A stretch of DNA of 6,643 bases from Candidatus Woesearchaeota archaeon (GTDB lineage Archaea; Nanobdellota; Nanobdellia; Woesearchaeales; JACQNA01), in NCBI GenBank assembly GCA_016203335.1, contig JACQNA010000095.1:1-6643 (forward strand), given 5' to 3'. The position numbers and the translations under genes were made by a program. The notes below the pieces were generated by a model. It was not told the origin of the DNA, did no database searches, and was given only the letters and a program-made list of their open reading frames with translations. Each line of letters starts with the position of its first letter. Within the stretch, counting starts at the first letter, position 1. Below are positions 5,073-6,643 of this stretch, piece by piece.

Positions 5073-6461
5073 TTACTGCATGAACTTCCGCATCATCGGA
5101 TGCATGTCCATCATGTGATGCTTTGCGATATCCTCATAAAGGCGATAGACGATCATGACGGTGAGCAGAATGCCTGTCCCATTCCCCAGGGCGCCAGTGA
5201 GGTCAGCGACTGCCGCCAGGATCCCGATACTTACGCCCCCTAATATCGTCAGCGGCTTAATGTAGCGGTCCAGCAGCCGATCCAGGATTCGCTCGTCTTT
5301 CCGGAATCCGGGGATCTGCAAGCCGGACGAGCTCATTTGACTTGCCACTGAGCGCGCATCCATCCCCGCTGTCTGCATCCAGAACCAGGAAAATACCACT
5401 GATCCAATAATAAAGAAAATGATGTATACCACGGCATGCACGATGTCGTTGCCGGTTAATGAGCCTCTGATAATTGAGCCGACAATATTCTGGGAGGCTA
5501 TCCATTCCACTATGCCGGATACCGGGGTGTTGCCTGCAAAGCTGCCGAGCCATGGCCTTCCTGCATTCTGCAGCAACCGCGCCCAGAGCTGGATATTGGC
5601 AAGAAGGGCAGCAACCAGGATGACTGGGATGTTGCTGGTGTAGATGAAGTTCAGCGGCCATCTAATGCCATAGCCCTTGACCCTGCCGAAGGAAAGGGGA
5701 ATCTCGATCTTCATCGCCTGGAGATAAACTGCCATGACAAACACCGCCACTGTCGTGAGGAGGGCAGCGAGCATCAAGCCGGCAGTGGTCGCATCCCCTA
5801 TGGTCAGGCTTCTCACCAGCTCCGGAATCGCACCGATATACGCATCCGGATTATTTGGTGATTTTATCCAGGAGAATGCCCGGGTGAATATGCTTTTCGA
5901 AACACCTGCTGCGATGAAGAGGCTGATGCCTGATCCAAATCCCCATTTGGAAACGACCTCATCCATAAACAAAAGGATCAGGGCGCCGAGGAAGAGCTGG
6001 AATATCAGCAGCAGGCGGAGCTGGGCAAACAGGGCTGTACCCTGAAACTCTGCAGGAGGGGCGAGGCCGCCCATGACCACAAAGATGACCGCCTCGAAGA
6101 TGATGAAGAAAATGGAGAGCAGCTTCTGGACTCCCTGGAACCTCCGCTTCCCTTCATGAGTCGTGAGGTCAAACTTGACGATGCCCGAGCCGTTCAGGAG
6201 CTGGAGCACGATGGAGCCGGTGACAATGGGGCCGATACCCAGGCTGATAATGGAGCCGAATTCTGCTCCCAGGATAATGGAAAGGAATTCAAACTGCTGC
6301 AGGGCATTGCCTCCTAAGCCGAAGAGGGGGATGAGCCCCAGGAGGAAAAACACGACTAATGCGAGCAGTGTCCACTTGAGCTTTTCCTTGAAGCCCAAGA
6401 ACTTCTGCGTCGGGCCGGCGACTTCAGGCAGATTGAGCAGGATAGTTTCCCATGCACCCAT
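5073..6461 (-). CDS. secY: preprotein translocase subunit SecY (Sec61 alpha)
   Basis: The 462-residue product is the channel subunit of the archaeal SecYE-beta translocon, which moves proteins across or into the cell membrane. It has the ten hydrophobic segments expected of the family. The N-terminal amphipathic part is followed by helix 1 (about 28-48), the plug region (about 52-70) and helix 2b with GIGPIVTGSIVLQLL (75-89). DEVVSKWGFGSGISLFIAAG (167-186) matches the conserved helix 5 region. The cytosolic loop between helices 6 and 7 includes IEIPLSFGRVKGYGIRWPLNF (252-272). Helix 10 carries GNGTGILLTVMIVYRLYEDI (426-445). The C-terminal tail after it is rich in Met and His. The ATG at 6461 matches the family N-terminus and lies about 26 nt from a TATA box. 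rpl15, the usual upstream neighbour, is not present in the 182 bp visible upstream. Confidence 0.97.
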   Translation of the reverse strand: MGAWETILLNLPEVAGPTQKFLGFKEKLKWTLLALVVFFLLGLIPLFGLGGNALQQFEFLSIILGAEFGSIISLGIGPIVTGSIVLQLLNGSGIVKFDLTTHEGKRRFQGVQKLLSIFFIIFEAVIFVVMGGLAPPAEFQGTALFAQLRLLLIFQLFLGALILLFMDEVVSKWGFGSGISLFIAAGVSKSIFTRAFSWIKSPNNPDAYIGAIPELVRSLTIGDATTAGLMLAALLTTVAVFVMAVYLQAMKIEIPLSFGRVKGYGIRWPLNFIYTSNIPVILVAALLANIQLWARLLQNAGRPWLGSFAGNTPVSGIVEWIASQNIVGSIIRGSLTGNDIVHAVVYIIFFIIGSVVFSWFWMQTAGMDARSVASQMSSSGLQIPGFRKDERILDRLLDRYIKPLTILGGVSIGILAAVADLTGALGNGTGILLTVMIVYRLYEDIAKHHMMDMHPMMRKFMQ

Positions 6462-6483
6462 AGGCTGCAGGGTGAGCGGGGGA

Positions 6484-6491
6484 TATTTAAA
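6484..6491 (-). promoter_or_regulatory. TATA box of secY
   Basis: On the - strand this reads TTTAAATA, centred about 26 nt upstream of the secY ATG at 6461. No Shine-Dalgarno precedes the ATG. secY is therefore likely transcribed from its own promoter as a leaderless mRNA together with the DUF106 gene, rather than by read-through from a ribosomal protein operon. Confidence 0.68.
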
Positions 6492-6537
6492 GGTAGCGGG
6501 TGTTGTTACTCAAAGACGCCGAAAGCTCCGTGCTTCA

Positions 6538-6559
6538 TCAAAACTGCTCTGCATTTTGA
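6538..6559. repeat. hairpin related to module 1 of the 4.0-4.3 kb element
   Basis: TCAAAA (6538-6543) pairs with TTTTGA (6554-6559) and TGC (6545-6547) pairs with GCA (6551-6553), leaving one bulged C and a TCT loop. The block is close to 4120-4140 in sequence, with shared spelling ATCAAAA-TGC-CTGCATTTT. ATCAAAACTGC at 6537-6547 is also the exact inverse of 4175-4185. Confidence 0.5.
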
Positions 6560-6591
6560 CTATGTTCGGAAACCTTTGATTTCCAACATAG
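6560..6591. repeat. hairpin upstream of secY
   Basis: CTATGTT-C-GGAAA (6560-6572) pairs with TTTCC-AACATAG (6580-6591): 12 base pairs with one bulged C and a 7-nt loop. It abuts the previous hairpin, as the modules in the 4.1-4.2 kb array do. No T-run follows on either strand that would make it a terminator. Confidence 0.55.
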
Positions 6592-6618
6592 CGCGGGGGA
6601 TGTCACAATAAGACTAGT

Positions 6619-6625
6619 TATAAAC
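6619..6625 (+). promoter_or_regulatory. possible TATA box for a + strand gene beyond the window
   Basis: TTATAAA is centred at 6622. With the spacing seen at the other promoters here, a leaderless start would fall near 6648, just past the end of the window. The gene itself cannot be seen, so this is a weak call. Confidence 0.25.
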
Positions 6626-6643
6626 TCCCATACATTTTCATAG

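Noticed and set aside
6539..6641. Short - strand frame in the region upstream of secY as the end of rpl15
   Set aside because: The 34-residue product has no resemblance to a uL15 C-terminus and its end coincides with the hairpin at 6538-6559.

Overview
The window reads as a chromosomal segment of an archaeon. The evidence is an archaeal/eukaryotic-type phenylalanyl-tRNA synthetase, the archaeal ribosomal proteins eL34 and eL14, an archaeal SecY, an archaeal EMC3/YidC-like (DUF106) protein, and TATA boxes about 26 nt upstream of three start codons. The DUF106 form, with an extra domain between its last two membrane helices, and the shortened secY-to-eL14 gene order make me lean towards a DPANN-type or other divergent lineage. 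That placement is inference.

Layout. Bases 1-98 carry the 3' end of a + strand gene, perhaps a TrmB-like regulator, followed by a T-rich terminator. A promoter at about 144-152 drives the pheS-pheT operon (174-3404), which encodes both subunits of PheRS. On the - strand, running the opposite way, lie secY (6461-5073), the DUF106/EMC3 gene (5071-4322), rpl34e (3974-3711) and rpl14e (3714-3355). rpl14e and pheT converge and overlap by 50 bp at their 3' ends. secY and the DUF106 gene are 1 nt apart, and rpl34e and rpl14e share an ATGA overlap, so the - strand genes form two tight pairs. Together they serve membrane-protein insertion (SecY channel plus EMC3-like insertase) and the large ribosomal subunit. 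In many archaea this neighbourhood also holds adk, cmk and truB. None of them is present here.

The only long non-coding stretch is 3975-4321, between the DUF106 gene and rpl34e. It is not ordinary spacer. It is a roughly 303-bp quasi-palindromic element with imperfect 21-bp terminal inverted repeats (17/21), nested hairpins and three palindromic modules at its centre. A perfect 7-bp direct repeat (CTAGTGC) flanks it. This looks like a MITE or foldback element inserted directly behind the DUF106 stop codon. Removing it in thought leaves a 35-nt spacer that contains just the rpl34e promoter. A related hairpin motif recurs upstream of secY at about 6538-6559. This element family is the most novel item in the window.
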